Shown: positions 26,442 through 36,343, numbered from the stretch's first letter. The stretch: DNA of 64,000 nt from Bradymonas sediminis (GCF_003258315.1 NZ_CP030032.1:4757501-4821500); one strand, 5' to 3'. Notes: generated from the letters alone by a model not told the origin. A program made the numbers and translations.

Positions 26442-27858
26442 TAAATTGAAATCCCCAATAGAGTCAAAGAAAACGTCAATTTATTCGCGCTCGCCCGCCT
26501 GGGTGAGGTATCTTGGCGCGCCTTTTGTTCGTATTCTCGAACGTAGCAAAGTGCTTCAGAAAATCGTTGCCAACACTGGCTGGTTGATTATGGAGAAAGG
26601 CGTCTCCATGATTGTCGGCTTTTTCGTGGCAGTGTGGGTTATTCGGTATCTCGGGCCCGAGTTATTTGGAAAATTCAGCTATGCGATGAGTATGGTTGGG
26701 TTATTCGGTGCAATCGCAACGCTTGGTTTAGATAATATTGTCATTCGTAATATCGTGCGTGGAGATGCGGACGAAGGCGAATTACTCGCGACAACTGGTG
26801 TTTTGAAATTTTTTGGGGGCATCGCTGCGACCGGACTCGCGATCGGTTCCGTACTTTTACTCGGACAGGATCGAGAAACAACCTTATTGGTTGCGATTTT
26901 CGGTGGAAGCATAATTCTTGCGGGCCTCGGCGTCCCGGATCTTTGGTTTCAAGCAAAAATCCGTTCAAAATATTCGGTAGGCGTCCGCCTCGGAACATTG
27001 CTATTTACCAATATCTGCAAAGTAGCGTTGATTCTGGCGGGTGCATCCATATTCGCGTTTGCTCTTGTCTATCCTATTGGTGCGTTATTCAGCGGCGTTT
27101 GTTTTGTCGCGCTCTTGAAAATAAGGACATCAAAGTCGTTTCGACTACGGCCGCGTATGGCGCTTGTTGGCGAATTGCTTCGAGATTCATGGCCTCTGAT
27201 TATTTCAGGCTTATCTATCGCGCTTTATATGAAAAGCGATCAGATTATGCTTGGTGAAATGTTGGATGTTCGCGAAGTTGGGCTGTATGCAACCGCCGTA
27301 AAGCTCTCCGAAATGTGGTATTTCTTTCCAATGGTTATCGCGGGGTCGGTCTTTCCGGCGATTATTCAAGCGAAAGAAGGTGCGTCTGTTGAAACGTATC
27401 ACCGTCGTATGCAGGCATTTTATGACATTATGGTGGTGATATCATTGGCGATTGTAGTGCCGATGACTTTTCTGGCTGGTCTGATTGTCTCGGTGATGTT
27501 TGGGGTGGAATATGAAGGGGCTGGGGCGATTCTTCGTATCCATATCTGGGCGTTTGTCTTTGTGGCACTTGGAGTATCTCGAGGGAAATGGCTTATTGCA
27601 GAGAATATGACGCGCTTTGCGATGGTGGCGACGCTTATTGGAGCCGTTATAAATATTGGGTTAAATTTAGTATTAATACCCGCGATGGGTGGGGTTGGTG
27701 CAGCCTGGGCGACGCTTATCGCCTATATGATATCTGCGTACTTCTCATCATTGCTGATCCCGGAAACCCGTATCGCATTTAAGCAAATGACATATAGCTT
27801 GTTTTTGCCATTTAGAATTCGAGAGTTAAAGTATGCGATTAAGTCGTTTAAGAAGTAA
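26416..27858 (+). CDS. wzx: Polysaccharide flippase, Wzx family
   Basis: About 480 residues with some twelve membrane helices; belongs to the MOP exporter superfamily. [20 protein letters not shown] is the typical beginning of the family and [20 protein letters not shown] lies in the second half. It flips lipid-linked repeat units to the periplasm. ATG 26416 overlaps fcl by 26 bp; the open frame begins at 26362 and ATG 26591 would be too far inside. The DNA turns AT-richer here than in gmd-fcl, hinting at a separate origin. Confidence 0.9.
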   Translation: MRGSRNPVDKLKSPIESKKTSIYSRSPAWVRYLGAPFVRILERSKVLQKIVANTGWLIMEKGVSMIVGFFVAVWVIRYLGPELFGKFSYAMSMVGLFGAIATLGLDNIVIRNIVRGDADEGELLATTGVLKFFGGIAATGLAIGSVLLLGQDRETTLLVAIFGGSIILAGLGVPDLWFQAKIRSKYSVGVRLGTLLFTNICKVALILAGASIFAFALVYPIGALFSGVCFVALLKIRTSKSFRLRPRMALVGELLRDSWPLIISGLSIALYMKSDQIMLGEMLDVREVGLYATAVKLSEMWYFFPMVIAGSVFPAIIQAKEGASVETYHRRMQAFYDIMVVISLAIVVPMTFLAGLIVSVMFGVEYEGAGAILRIHIWAFVFVALGVSRGKWLIAENMTRFAMVATLIGAVINIGLNLVLIPAMGGVGAAWATLIAYMISAYFSSLLIPETRIAFKQMTYSLFLPFRIRELKYAIKSFKK

Positions 27859-28555
27859 ATTTGCACGAACCCCAATTGGCCAGAAAACAATACGGGCTCG
27901 ACGTCATCTTTACGAGATTTTAGGCAACCCAAAATATTCCAGACCTGCCCTTAACGAGTTGGACAGAAAGCTGGAACACTATCTCCCCTATCATAATTGC
28001 GTTTTTATCGAAGTGGGTGGCAATAACGGTTATACTCAGAGCAACACGTACTATTTTGAACGGTTTAAGGGATGGCAAGGCATTCTGGTCGAACCGATTC
28101 CCGAACTCTATGCCAAATGCCGAAAGGAGCGTAAAAAATCCGAGGTATTCTCGTATGCACTTGTCTCAAAGGATTATGACGCGCCCACTGTCACAATGAC
28201 GTTCTCAAATCTAATGTCGTTAGTGGATGGTGCCAGGAAGTCGCCCGAGGCAGACAAATCTCATATCGAGCGCGGTGCCGAAATTCAAAATATTTCAACT
28301 TATAAAGTTGAAGTCCCTGCGCGAACCCTGTCCGAAGTTATTGACGAAACAAATTTCACCGCTATCGATCTGCTTTCGCTTGATGTTGAGGGATACGAAC
28401 TCCAGGTTCTTAAAGGATTGGATTTTTCTCGACACGCTCCAAAATACATGCTCATTGAAGCTACATTTAGAGATGAGATTGAGGACTATATTTTGGATCG
28501 ATATGAATGTGTTGAGTTGCTGTCTCATCATGATGTGTTGTATCGAAGGAGGTGA
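27833..28555 (+). CDS. FkbM-family methyltransferase
   Basis: A 240-residue SAM-dependent methyltransferase of the FkbM family. FIEVGGNNGYTQSNTYYFE is motif I, GILVEPIPELYAKCR the ribose-binding part, then DLLSLDVEGYELQVLKGLDF and MLIEAT, all typical. In surface glycan loci these O-methylate sugars. The start overlaps wzx by 26 bp, so translation is coupled. AT-rich composition like its neighbours. Confidence 0.92.
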   Translation: MRLSRLRSKFARTPIGQKTIRARRHLYEILGNPKYSRPALNELDRKLEHYLPYHNCVFIEVGGNNGYTQSNTYYFERFKGWQGILVEPIPELYAKCRKERKKSEVFSYALVSKDYDAPTVTMTFSNLMSLVDGARKSPEADKSHIERGAEIQNISTYKVEVPARTLSEVIDETNFTAIDLLSLDVEGYELQVLKGLDFSRHAPKYMLIEATFRDEIEDYILDRYECVELLSHHDVLYRRR

Positions 28556-28696
28556 GTTGTGTTGTTTGCAACGTGGTTGCTATTGAATGTTTGTGTTTGG
28601 TTTTTTGTTGGTGTTGACCTCTTGGATGTCGCTAAAACGTTAGACGCAAGAGACTTAAGTAAGTAACTTACACCTTAAAGTGATTCTTTCGCAATT

Positions 28697-29620
28697 ATGT
28701 CTGCAGCTATATTGTTTATTGTATTTAATCGCCCTGACGTCACAAGGAAGACCTTTGAACGTATTTCTCAAGTGCAGCCTAAACGTTTGTATATTGCGGC
28801 GGATGGCCCAAGGTTGAACTGTCCAGAAGACCGCCAGTCTGTTAGGGAGGTGCAGCAGATTGTGACAAATATTGATTGGCCGTGTGAGGTTCAGACACTT
28901 TTCCGAGACGAAAACCTCGGCTGTGGGCCTGCGGTCAAACAAGCCATTGATTGGTTTTTTACGTATGAAGAGCAAGGAATTATACTTGAGGATGATTGTT
29001 GTCCTGTTATCAGTTTCTTTAAGTACTGTGATGAATTGCTGGATAAATATTCAAACGATACGCGAATTGGCATGATCGCGGGCACGAATCATCTATCTTA
29101 TACGCCTATAGGAGGGTCATCCTACTTATTCTCAAAAAACAAAGCTTGCTGGGGATGGGCAACTTGGAGGCGCGCATGGGAGAATATGGATTTCGCCATG
29201 AATTGGAGAAAGGACTCGTTAACTGCCAAAAATGTATTCAAAAACATGGGGGTATCGAATAGGTACGAATTGCATTGGAATCAGGCCCTGAAAGCGATTG
29301 ATAACAATCAAGTAAATGCGTGGGATTGGCAGTGGTACTTTTCGCTGTCAAAACAAAACCAATTGTGCATCTTTCCTGCGACGAATCTTATTGAGAACAT
29401 CGGTTTCGGTGAAAATGCAACTCATACAAAAGGTGTAGCTAAAAAAAGATACCTTGAAACCAAAGAGCTTAGGTTTCCACTAAGCCACCCATCAGTCATT
29501 TGTCCCGATTTTCGATATGATATGAAGTTCGAGCAGACCAAGATGAGTTCGCGTAGACGTATTTGTTTACAAAAGACAAAAGCTCTTTTGAAGTTCATTG
29601 TTGACTTTATTAGTGATTAA
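28697..29620 (+). CDS. Glycosyltransferase, GT2-like
   Basis: A 307-residue predicted GT-A glycosyltransferase. The opening ILFIVFNRPDVTRKTFERI and IAADGPR, then LFRDENLGCGPAVKQAIDWF and the metal-binding GIILEDDCCPV, are the marks of the GT2-like group found in O-antigen loci (often labelled hemolytic-protein HlpA-like). The WGWATWRRAWENMD block is also typical. The DNA is clearly AT-rich compared with the rest of the window, and the gene is set apart by 141 and 201 bp gaps, so it was probably acquired alone. Confidence 0.85.
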   Translation: MSAAILFIVFNRPDVTRKTFERISQVQPKRLYIAADGPRLNCPEDRQSVREVQQIVTNIDWPCEVQTLFRDENLGCGPAVKQAIDWFFTYEEQGIILEDDCCPVISFFKYCDELLDKYSNDTRIGMIAGTNHLSYTPIGGSSYLFSKNKACWGWATWRRAWENMDFAMNWRKDSLTAKNVFKNMGVSNRYELHWNQALKAIDNNQVNAWDWQWYFSLSKQNQLCIFPATNLIENIGFGENATHTKGVAKKRYLETKELRFPLSHPSVICPDFRYDMKFEQTKMSSRRRICLQKTKALLKFIVDFISD

Positions 29621-29646
29621 CGAAGGTGTTCCCCATAAAGGCAGTT

Positions 29647-29767
29647 GTAAGCGTTAAGGGGGTGTTGAAAATTGGAGCCAGGTCATCTTGACCTAATAGA
29701 AAGAAAGGCTTTTCCCAGACCTAGAAGGTCTGACTCCGATGTTAGACAACTCCACGGAACGCTTACA
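29647..29767 (+). mobile_element. 121-bp MITE with IS66-like ends and 8-bp target duplication
   Basis: The element starts GTAAGCGTT and ends AACGCTTAC, a perfect 9-bp terminal inverted repeat (10 bp with the next base), and it is flanked by AGGCAGTT on the left (29639-29646) and AGGCAATT on the right (29768-29775), identical at seven of eight positions. IS66-family elements have GTAAGCG-type ends and make 8-bp duplications. Subterminal parts also pair imperfectly (TTGGAGCCAGGTC against GGTCTGACTCCGA). It has no coding capacity, so it would move only with a transposase supplied elsewhere. Confidence 0.8.
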
Positions 29768-29821
29768 GGCAATTCGCTAGTTAGCCGTTTGAGCTTTTTA
29801 TAGAAATAAGCTGAGGTTATT

Positions 29822-30469
29822 GTGACCCAAAAGTCAATTAAAACTTTGCGAGGAAAATATACTTTTGAACCTATAAAGTTATCCCGAGGTCAGGGTGCGA
29901 TGAATATGGCACAATGCAAAGAAAATCTTTTTGTGCTCGCAGATATTCTCGACGCTCAGAGTATTCGCTACGGGATTATTTATGGGACATTGCTCGGCGC
30001 GATTCGCGACAATGGGTTTATCCCATGGGATGAAGATGTCGACCTATTTGTGCTCGATGAAGATCGGCAACTCTTTTTGTCGTTGCTATTTGAAATGCGG
30101 CAAGAGGACTTAGAAGTGGTGAGATATACAGGTGATTTGCTCTCGTTAATGAGAGGGTCGGACTATATCGACATTTATTTTATGCGTCGTAAGCTTTTTG
30201 GGGATCGAGTTTGTGGGGCTGATAGATTAAGGGCTCGATTTTTTGAAACGCGTGAAACAATTCAATTCCTGGGCCGTTCGTTTCCAACAGTTGCTGAGCC
30301 AGAAGCCTTTTTAGATTATGCATATGGAAAAGACTGGAAAACGCCAATAAAGCATAAGCATGCAGAAGTAGTTCCGGTTTATAATCGCTGTAAGTCTTTG
30401 ATTCGCGTGGCTCAAATAAAAGCAACAGAGCGTCTCAAAAACGTGGCAAAAACATTTATTGGCCGATAA
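29822..30469 (+). CDS. LicD/fukutin-family phosphotransferase
   Basis: A 215-residue LicD-type nucleotidyltransferase-fold protein. The family core YGTLLGAIRDNGFIPWDEDV carries the conserved Asp residues for metal binding, with SDYIDIYFMR as the third acidic motif. LicD proteins move phosphocholine, and eukaryotic relatives (fukutin) move ribitol-phosphate, from CDP-carriers to glycans. Here a TagD-like cytidylyltransferase gene follows 24 bp downstream, so a CDP-glycerol-like donor is likely. GTG start at 29822 with GAGG upstream. Confidence 0.87.
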   Translation: MTQKSIKTLRGKYTFEPIKLSRGQGAMNMAQCKENLFVLADILDAQSIRYGIIYGTLLGAIRDNGFIPWDEDVDLFVLDEDRQLFLSLLFEMRQEDLEVVRYTGDLLSLMRGSDYIDIYFMRRKLFGDRVCGADRLRARFFETRETIQFLGRSFPTVAEPEAFLDYAYGKDWKTPIKHKHAEVVPVYNRCKSLIRVAQIKATERLKNVAKTFIGR

Positions 30470-30493
30470 ATCGTAGAGAATAGGGATGAATCA

Positions 30494-30994
30494 ATGAAAA
30501 CAGTCATTACATACGGCACCTTTGACCTGTTACATCACGGGCATGTCCGCATATTAAAGCGTCTTCGTAATATGGGAGATCGGCTTATCGTCGGGCTATC
30601 GACCGATGAATTTAACCGCGAAAAGGGAAAAAAGACTATTTTACCCTACGACGCTCGCAAAGAGGTTTTGGAGGCCGTCCGCTACGTCGATGGGGTGTTC
30701 CCCGAAATTTCATGGGATCAAAAACGCGACGATATCATCCGAGTGAGGGCCGCGATCTTAGGCATGGGCCATGATTGGGCTGGCAAGTTTGATGAGCTAG
30801 AAGAGATCGTTGAGGTGCGTTATATTCCCAGAACCGAGAGTGTATCGACGACCGAGATTAAGCAGGCCGCGGCAAGATATAATGCGGAACAGATCATGAT
30901 ATTGCGCAATTATCTCAATGAAGCGGTAGAGATTGCCCAAAAGCTCACTCAAACAAATGAGGTTACGGCGATAGATCTCAAGCAAAGCTCCTGA
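30494..30994 (+). CDS. tagD: Glycerol-3-phosphate cytidylyltransferase-like (TagD family)
   Basis: A 166-residue nucleotidyltransferase that would make CDP-glycerol from CTP and glycerol-3-phosphate. VITYGTFDLLHHGHVRIL contains the HxGH motif; GLSTDEFN, MGHDWAGKFD and YIPRTESVSTTEIK (the RTxxxSTT motif) closely follow Gram-positive TagD. It is about 35 residues longer at the C-terminus than TagD. A related CDP-alcohol (ethanolamine, ribitol) cannot be excluded. It works with the LicD-like gene just upstream. The decayed IS3 element lies after it. Confidence 0.88.
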   Translation: MKTVITYGTFDLLHHGHVRILKRLRNMGDRLIVGLSTDEFNREKGKKTILPYDARKEVLEAVRYVDGVFPEISWDQKRDDIIRVRAAILGMGHDWAGKFDELEEIVEVRYIPRTESVSTTEIKQAAARYNAEQIMILRNYLNEAVEIAQKLTQTNEVTAIDLKQSS

Positions 30995-31119
30995 GTTGAC
31001 GTTGCCCGGTTTTAATGGATATTTATTATACGCTGTATTGGGTATTTCAAACTTGAGGTTGCTTCAGTTTTCCGGACACATCGAAGAGTATAATCACAGA
31101 AACTCAACGAGGTGTTCAA

Positions 31120-31402
31120 ATGAAGCGGTATCCAAAGGAATTTAAGCAAGAGGCGGTTCGCCTGTCGTATCTCGACGACCGCACTTGCGTGCAGGTTGCA
31201 GACGAGCTCGGGAGCAACGTCAGAAACCTATATTAATAGTGTAATGCAGCCAAAAAGAACGGCGAAGACGCCTTCCCTGGCAAGGGAAAACAAACGCCGG
31301 AGCAGGCTCGAATCACGGAGTTCGAGAAGGAACGTAGACGCCTTCGCCAAGGGCGAGTCATCTTAAAAAATATGAGTATTTTCGCCGACAGGGAGCCCGC
31401 GT
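31120..31402 (+). pseudogene. IS3-family orfA remnant (helix-turn-helix protein)
   Basis: The 38-codon N-terminal part with the helix-turn-helix (VQVADELGSNVRNLY) ends in a double stop at the place where RW or similar should follow. Downstream the frame continues with the coiled-coil-forming tail (EFEKERRRLRQGRVILKNMS) to a TGA. Two stops make it non-functional. Confidence 0.82.
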
Positions 31403-32261
31403 GAGGTACGAGGTCATCGAGTTTCACCGCAACGAGCTCTCGATCAAGCTTATGTGCGAGGTATTGGGCGTATTCACCAGCGGTTATTACGACTGGCGAA
31501 AACACCCTTTGAGCAAGCGGCAGCAGGAAAATGAAAAGCTGCTTCAAAAAATTTAGAACATCTATGCGCAAAGTCGCAGAACTTATGGAAGCCCGAGAAT
31601 CCACCATATTTTAAAGAGAGAGGGCCGTGTCGTTGGCAGACACCGCGTGGCGCGTTTGATGCGTGAAAATAGCATTCAAGCCGTCCAAAAGGGGCGAAGC
31701 AAGCGTACGACCGACTCCAATCATTCGTTTCCGTTGGCCGATAACTTCCTTGCCCGAGACTTTCGTGCAACTTGGCCCAATCAAGTCTGGCTGACAGGTA
31801 TTACCTATATACACACGAATTGGGGTTGGCTGTACCTGTCGGCCATTCTGGACGTTTATAGCCGCAAAATCGATGGCTGGGTGATGGATGACACAATGGA
31901 TCGCATATTGTGCATGAATGCGCTTAAAGTGGCCGTGCTTAAGTGGAAGTTTTAGGACGGCCTATTGCATCATTCGGATCGAGGCAGCCAATATGCCAGC
32001 GGTGATTATCAAAAGTTGCTCGCGGCCAATGGCATGACCTGTTCGATGAGCCGCAAAGGTAACTATTGGGATGACGCACCGGTGAAGAGGGTCTTTGGCG
32101 CCGTAAAGATTAAATCGCTTCATCATAGAATCTTAGCGACCCCGGATGAAGCGCGCCGAGAGATTTTCAAATATATTGATGTCTTTGATAATAGGCAGCG
32201 CAAACGCCTAGCGCTCGACTTTAGCAATCCGGTCGAGTTCGAAATGGCCGATATGGCCTAA
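31401..32261 (+). pseudogene. IS3-family orfB (integrase core) remnant
   Basis: The rve-type integrase core is recognisable: IKLMCEVLGVFTSGYYDWRK at the start, NQVWLTGITYIHTNWGWLYL, SAILDVYSRKI, HHSDRGSQYAS, MSRKGNYWDDAP and DVFDNRQRKRLAL. Two TAG stops and loss of two catalytic acidic residues show decay. Confidence 0.85.
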
Positions 32262-32500
32262 GTCGGGTATTTATAGTCAGCGCAAACTCATCAAGTTTTA
32301 GTCGAGGCATCAATCAAAGTAATTCCGCTTCTAGATAGAATTTGCAGACAATGCGGCTACGCTCTGAGTCCATTAGAATACCCCAGCTTTCCGACATTCC
32401 GCAGATTCACCTAATCAACCACTGCTCGAGAAAACCATCGCTGGTGGTTATTCCGGCTATGATGCTCTACTAAAACGAATACTCACCTTATGTGCGAGCT

Positions 32501-33691
32501 ATGAAAGTACTGATTTACGAGACCGGATATGCGGGACATCACCTCGAATACGTGAATTCGCTGGTTAAAGGTTTAAACAGATGTGGTGTTGAGCCGTTAT
32601 TGGTGACGAGTTCCGAGGCGGTCAGTTCCGCGGAGTTTCGCTTTAGGCTCTCCGATGAGTCCCTCCACTTCCGTCTTGATGATTCGATGTCAACGACGAC
32701 AGTGGTCTCTCCAGTGCGGACCGCGATCAAAAAACTATGGCACCTTTTGGGCGGCATCTCCCGACACCAGCCGGCTCATGTTTATATTCCCTATATAGAT
32801 GGCTTAATTTACCTCATCGGTGGGCTTGGTGACTTGGCAAAGGGCGTGATTCCGGAAGGGACCCAGATAGAAGGTATCCTGTTTAACGCGAACTTCGCCT
32901 GGACCCAAACCCCGAAGGCCGCGGACCAATTGCGCCTTTATTTGATCGAAGAGGCACTTCGTTCTGGCTTAATTACACGACTGCATTTGCTCGATGAGTT
33001 TGTCGCCGAATTTATTCGGGAGCGGGTGGCGCCCTCGCTCTCCCATCGGATTTCGATCTTGCACGATCCGGCACCGAGTGCGCAACCGCTAGTTACTTCT
33101 CATCAGGCGCGTCAAAAGCTCGGGCTCCCCCAAGACGGCGCGCTTGTTTTGGTTACAGGGGTGTTGACGGCGCGCAAAGGTGTAACGCAAATTCTCCAGG
33201 CGATGTCTCAAATTAATAACCCCCGATTAAAACTCGTGCTTGCCGGGAAGCCCGATTCAGAAATTTGCGCGCTCTTGCAAACGCCACAAGCCAACCGACT
33301 GCGCGAGCGAGGCCGTCTGATTGAGCGGCTAAGGTTCGTGGAAGGTGCTGAGTTTCCGCTCTATTTCAGTGCGTCAGATCTCGTGTCTGCATGCTATTCG
33401 GATCATCTCGGGTCTAGCGGAATCGTGCTAAACGCGGCGCGTGCACGGCGGCCGCTTATTGGAACAAATCAAGGTTGGATTGGCAAAACGATCGAGAAAT
33501 ATGGGCTCGGTATCACGTGTGAAGTGAGTGACCTCGACTCGATCAAACGCGCGCTCAATTACATGTGCGCGGAATCTTTTGCGTTTCCAAGCTCAAGTCG
33601 CCGCGGCGAATTTCTCAGTAAACATCGACTCGAACACTTTGAGGATGATTTAACTCGCGGTGCGCGAGAACGATCATTTGCGTTGAAATAA
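32501..33691 (+). CDS. Glycosyltransferase, GT4/GT1-like (GT-B fold)
   Basis: About 396 residues. The N-terminal Rossmann half starts KVLIYETGYAGHHLEYVNSL; the C-terminal half has LVLVTGVLTARKGVTQIL, LKLVLAGKPD and a nucleotide-sugar site around YFSASDLVSACYSDHLGSSG. ATG 32501 is chosen; GTG 32492 in frame is possible. It follows the IS3 remnant after a 240-bp gap with no recognisable feature. Sugar specificity is unknown. Confidence 0.82.
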   Translation: MKVLIYETGYAGHHLEYVNSLVKGLNRCGVEPLLVTSSEAVSSAEFRFRLSDESLHFRLDDSMSTTTVVSPVRTAIKKLWHLLGGISRHQPAHVYIPYIDGLIYLIGGLGDLAKGVIPEGTQIEGILFNANFAWTQTPKAADQLRLYLIEEALRSGLITRLHLLDEFVAEFIRERVAPSLSHRISILHDPAPSAQPLVTSHQARQKLGLPQDGALVLVTGVLTARKGVTQILQAMSQINNPRLKLVLAGKPDSEICALLQTPQANRLRERGRLIERLRFVEGAEFPLYFSASDLVSACYSDHLGSSGIVLNAARARRPLIGTNQGWIGKTIEKYGLGITCEVSDLDSIKRALNYMCAESFAFPSSSRRGEFLSKHRLEHFEDDLTRGARERSFALK

Positions 33692-33760
33692 CGGGTATTA
33701 AAGTGTCTTATCGTGTGCAAAATATCTCAAAATAACCCTCCTCTTTAAGGCTTTCACTCC

Positions 33761-35119
33761 GTGCAGACAAGCGTCGCTATCTCAAGTTCAACCAGCCGTG
33801 TCATCCGCTGGGAACGTCTAATCCTTTTATTATATGCGATGACAATTCCGATTCCTACGATGGTGGCGATTCCTCCTTCCATACGACTGGCGGTGTATAA
33901 CTATCGCCCCTATTTCATTGTTGTGGTGATTACCGGTTTCTTTTTGTTTAACCGCTTTTTTGAACATCAGCGCACGAATATATGGTATGACAGTATAAAG
34001 CTTCGGAATATCCGTATACTTAGCGCCTTCTTTCCAGTGTATTTTGTCATTGTTTCGATGCTGAAGGGGAAGTTTAATGTCCCTGTAATGGGCCTCTATA
34101 TAATCTGGACGCTATGTTCATTTTGGCTCGCCCCATTGTTAATGCAATCGATCGCGGATGTGCGGAAGTTCCTCGTTGGATTTTTAGTTGTAAACGGCTT
34201 CCTTTTAATTATAACGATTACTTATACGATGCTAATAAATCCGTCGCTCCTAAGCCCAACGCATCAAGGGCGGCTATCTTTTGGGTTGGAAAACCCTAAT
34301 ATTTTCGCTCAGGTTGTGCAAGCTGTTTTTATGTCACTTGTGGGTATTCGAATTCTCGCGCCTGAGCGAAGCAAATGGAGGAGCGTCTCGGGTTATATAT
34401 TGCTGGCAGCTTGTATTCTTGGCGCATTTGCTTTTGCTTGGTTTGCGCGCTCACGAAATGTTCTGCTCTTTATGCTTGTCGCGGGGGTTTCGTATTCTGT
34501 TCTTGTCCTGAAAGGTCGTCGGAAGTATTTGACTCTTATGGCGGCGAATACGGTCATGGTCGTGTGTGCATTGTTTGTGTTTAATTTAGCCGGAGTTGAA
34601 GAGAGTAATAAAGTTTCAAGTGGCCGCCTGGCCTATTGGGGCAGCCTCGTAGAGGCGCTTTGGGATGGTCCGTATCCCATTGCTGCGATTTTTGTAGGTC
34701 CCGCTTCGCCCATAAGTGTTGACCAGGCGCCAAATCGTTATGATGCATTGGCCGCTGAAAAGAAGTTCAATAAGATGCATGTAGATAATTTTTACTTGGA
34801 GCAGGTGCTTGAGTCAGGTTTGATCGGCCTGCTTCTATTTTTGCTTCCTTATATCGTTATGATTGCGCGCAGCCGCTATGACCTTACATCAAGAAGCAGC
34901 GAAGGTCGTTTTCTATGTTGGGCGATCAGTCTATGGATCGCGCTCGCCTATCAGAGCTTTTTCATTCCGACGGCGCCGACTTTTAATAATCCCATCGGCT
35001 TCTTTTTCGTCATCTTTGGAATTGTCCCCGTCTCAATTATCCGGCAGAAACGGAGTGATCCTACCGCGCGACCCGGAGCGAAAGCCGTAAGTATTTCGGT
35101 CCTCGGTGGGAGGCATTAA
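33761..35119 (+). CDS. wzy: O-antigen polymerase/ligase-like membrane protein (Wzy)
   Basis: A 452-residue protein with about eleven membrane helices and a large periplasmic loop of some 90 residues (from SSGRLAYWGSLVEALWDG to HVDNFYLEQVLESG). That layout, with the polar loop before the last helices, is the Wzy_C/O-antigen ligase pattern, and HVDNFYLEQVLESGLIGLLL is a typical piece. It would polymerise the repeat units flipped by Wzx. WaaL-type ligation is the alternative. It lies between two glycosyltransferase genes. Confidence 0.82.
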   Translation: MQTSVAISSSTSRVIRWERLILLLYAMTIPIPTMVAIPPSIRLAVYNYRPYFIVVVITGFFLFNRFFEHQRTNIWYDSIKLRNIRILSAFFPVYFVIVSMLKGKFNVPVMGLYIIWTLCSFWLAPLLMQSIADVRKFLVGFLVVNGFLLIITITYTMLINPSLLSPTHQGRLSFGLENPNIFAQVVQAVFMSLVGIRILAPERSKWRSVSGYILLAACILGAFAFAWFARSRNVLLFMLVAGVSYSVLVLKGRRKYLTLMAANTVMVVCALFVFNLAGVEESNKVSSGRLAYWGSLVEALWDGPYPIAAIFVGPASPISVDQAPNRYDALAAEKKFNKMHVDNFYLEQVLESGLIGLLLFLLPYIVMIARSRYDLTSRSSEGRFLCWAISLWIALAYQSFFIPTAPTFNNPIGFFFVIFGIVPVSIIRQKRSDPTARPGAKAVSISVLGGRH

Positions 35120-35191
35120 GGGGTTAAAGCTTGCTAAATAAGTGACGAGTGCTTAGCCGCACTGAATTGTTTTGAGGCCTACCTACTGCTT

Positions 35192-36307
35192 ATGAAAAAT
35201 TTATTATTGATCGCTTCATATCCACCTCCTATTGCGGGCCAGTCTATCGCGACACGTATGCTGGTGGATTATCTAAAAACGCAGAGTGCCACGTTCGAGT
35301 TGGTTGACCTGAGTAAGAAGTTTAATTTGGGAAGTCCCCTATTGGGTGTGATTTGTCGCGCAGGACGGGTCGCTGGATTACCGATGGAGGCATGGAGTCG
35401 TACCCGGAAGTGGAAAAAGGACGCGGCCGTTCTTTTCTATTTGCAATTGGGCCAAAGCCCCCAGGCGATGCTGCGGGATTTGCCATTGCTTGAGTTCGCG
35501 CATCGAAAAAAATGGCCTATAGTACTTCATGTCCACGGAGGCAGTTTTCGTGTCGCCTATGATAGGGCGCCCGGTTTGTTGCGTATCTTGGTCAAGAGAG
35601 CGCTAAATCGTGCCGACAAAATTATTGTTCTGTCGGAATCTCTCAAGGTTATGTTCGACGGACTAGTTGATGACAATAAACTCGCCGTCGTGGCGAACGG
35701 GGCGGAGCAATCGTTGGTCAAATATGCGCGCAAATTAAAACCAAAGCCCGAGAGCGCTGAAGGGATGCGGGTGCTCTTTGTAAGCAACCTCATTAAGTCC
35801 AAGGGTTATCAAACCGTTTTAGAGGCGGCCCTTCTTGCCCAACAACAAAAGCTCCCTTTACACTTCGTGCTCGCGGGTCATATCACCGAAACCACAACCG
35901 TTCATCCCGATGTGTTTATTGAGCAGCATAACCTCAAGAATGTTGAGTTTTTGGGACCCGTTCACGGGCAGGAGAAATTAGGACTCTTCGAAAATGCGGA
36001 TATATTTGTGCTGCCAATTTCATTCGAGACGGAGGGGCAACCCATTAGTATTATTGAGGCAATGCACTTCGGTCTTCCGGTCATCACGACGCGAAAGGGC
36101 GGTATCCCCGACATCGTTAAGGACCGGGAAAACGGGCTCATAATCGATCCCAAATCGCCAATTCAGCTTGTTGATGCGCTCAAGGATATGCTGGTGAATA
36201 AGGAACTGCGCCGTGCGATCTCGCTGCATAATTCGCGTGAAGCTCAGGAGTTATATACCGCAGAGGTTCATGGGAAGACGATGTGCGATCTCTTTGAGAG
36301 TATTTAA
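35192..36307 (+). CDS. Glycosyltransferase family 4
   Basis: A 371-residue GT-B enzyme. LLLIASYPPPIAGQSIATRM opens the acceptor domain; VLFVSNLIKSKGYQTVLEA, FVLAGHI and the donor-binding EX7E-type block FVLPISFETEGQPISIIEAM with GLPVITTRKGGIPDIV mark GT4. It transfers a sugar to the growing lipid-linked unit at the cytoplasmic membrane face. Confidence 0.93.
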   Translation: MKNLLLIASYPPPIAGQSIATRMLVDYLKTQSATFELVDLSKKFNLGSPLLGVICRAGRVAGLPMEAWSRTRKWKKDAAVLFYLQLGQSPQAMLRDLPLLEFAHRKKWPIVLHVHGGSFRVAYDRAPGLLRILVKRALNRADKIIVLSESLKVMFDGLVDDNKLAVVANGAEQSLVKYARKLKPKPESAEGMRVLFVSNLIKSKGYQTVLEAALLAQQQKLPLHFVLAGHITETTTVHPDVFIEQHNLKNVEFLGPVHGQEKLGLFENADIFVLPISFETEGQPISIIEAMHFGLPVITTRKGGIPDIVKDRENGLIIDPKSPIQLVDALKDMLVNKELRRAISLHNSREAQELYTAEVHGKTMCDLFESI

Positions 36308-36343
36308 TTCGAGCGTCCACAAATTGGCACACGAACCGATTGT

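Larger units (their letters stand above)
31120..32261 (+). mobile_element. Decayed IS3-family insertion sequence
   Basis: orfA starts at ATG 31120 (KRYPKEFKQEAVRLSYLDDR, GAGGTG upstream) and is cut by TAA-TAG at 31234-31239; its remainder (EDAFPGKGKQTPEQARI) stays in frame to about 31402. orfB lies in the -1 frame, as in IS3 elements, from about 31401 to 32261, and has in-frame TAG stops at 31554 and 31953. The DDE catalytic residues are also damaged: TGITYI replaces the usual ADITYI (Asp to Gly) and the final Glu is Lys in GNYWDDAPVKRVFG; only HHSDRGSQY is intact. It cannot be active. Exact ends were not found. Confidence 0.88.

Noticed and set aside
31554-31955. TAG read-through or amber recoding in the IS3 orfB
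   Set aside because: Two stops are TAG, but orfA has a TAA-TAG pair and two catalytic residues are lost, so simple decay explains all.
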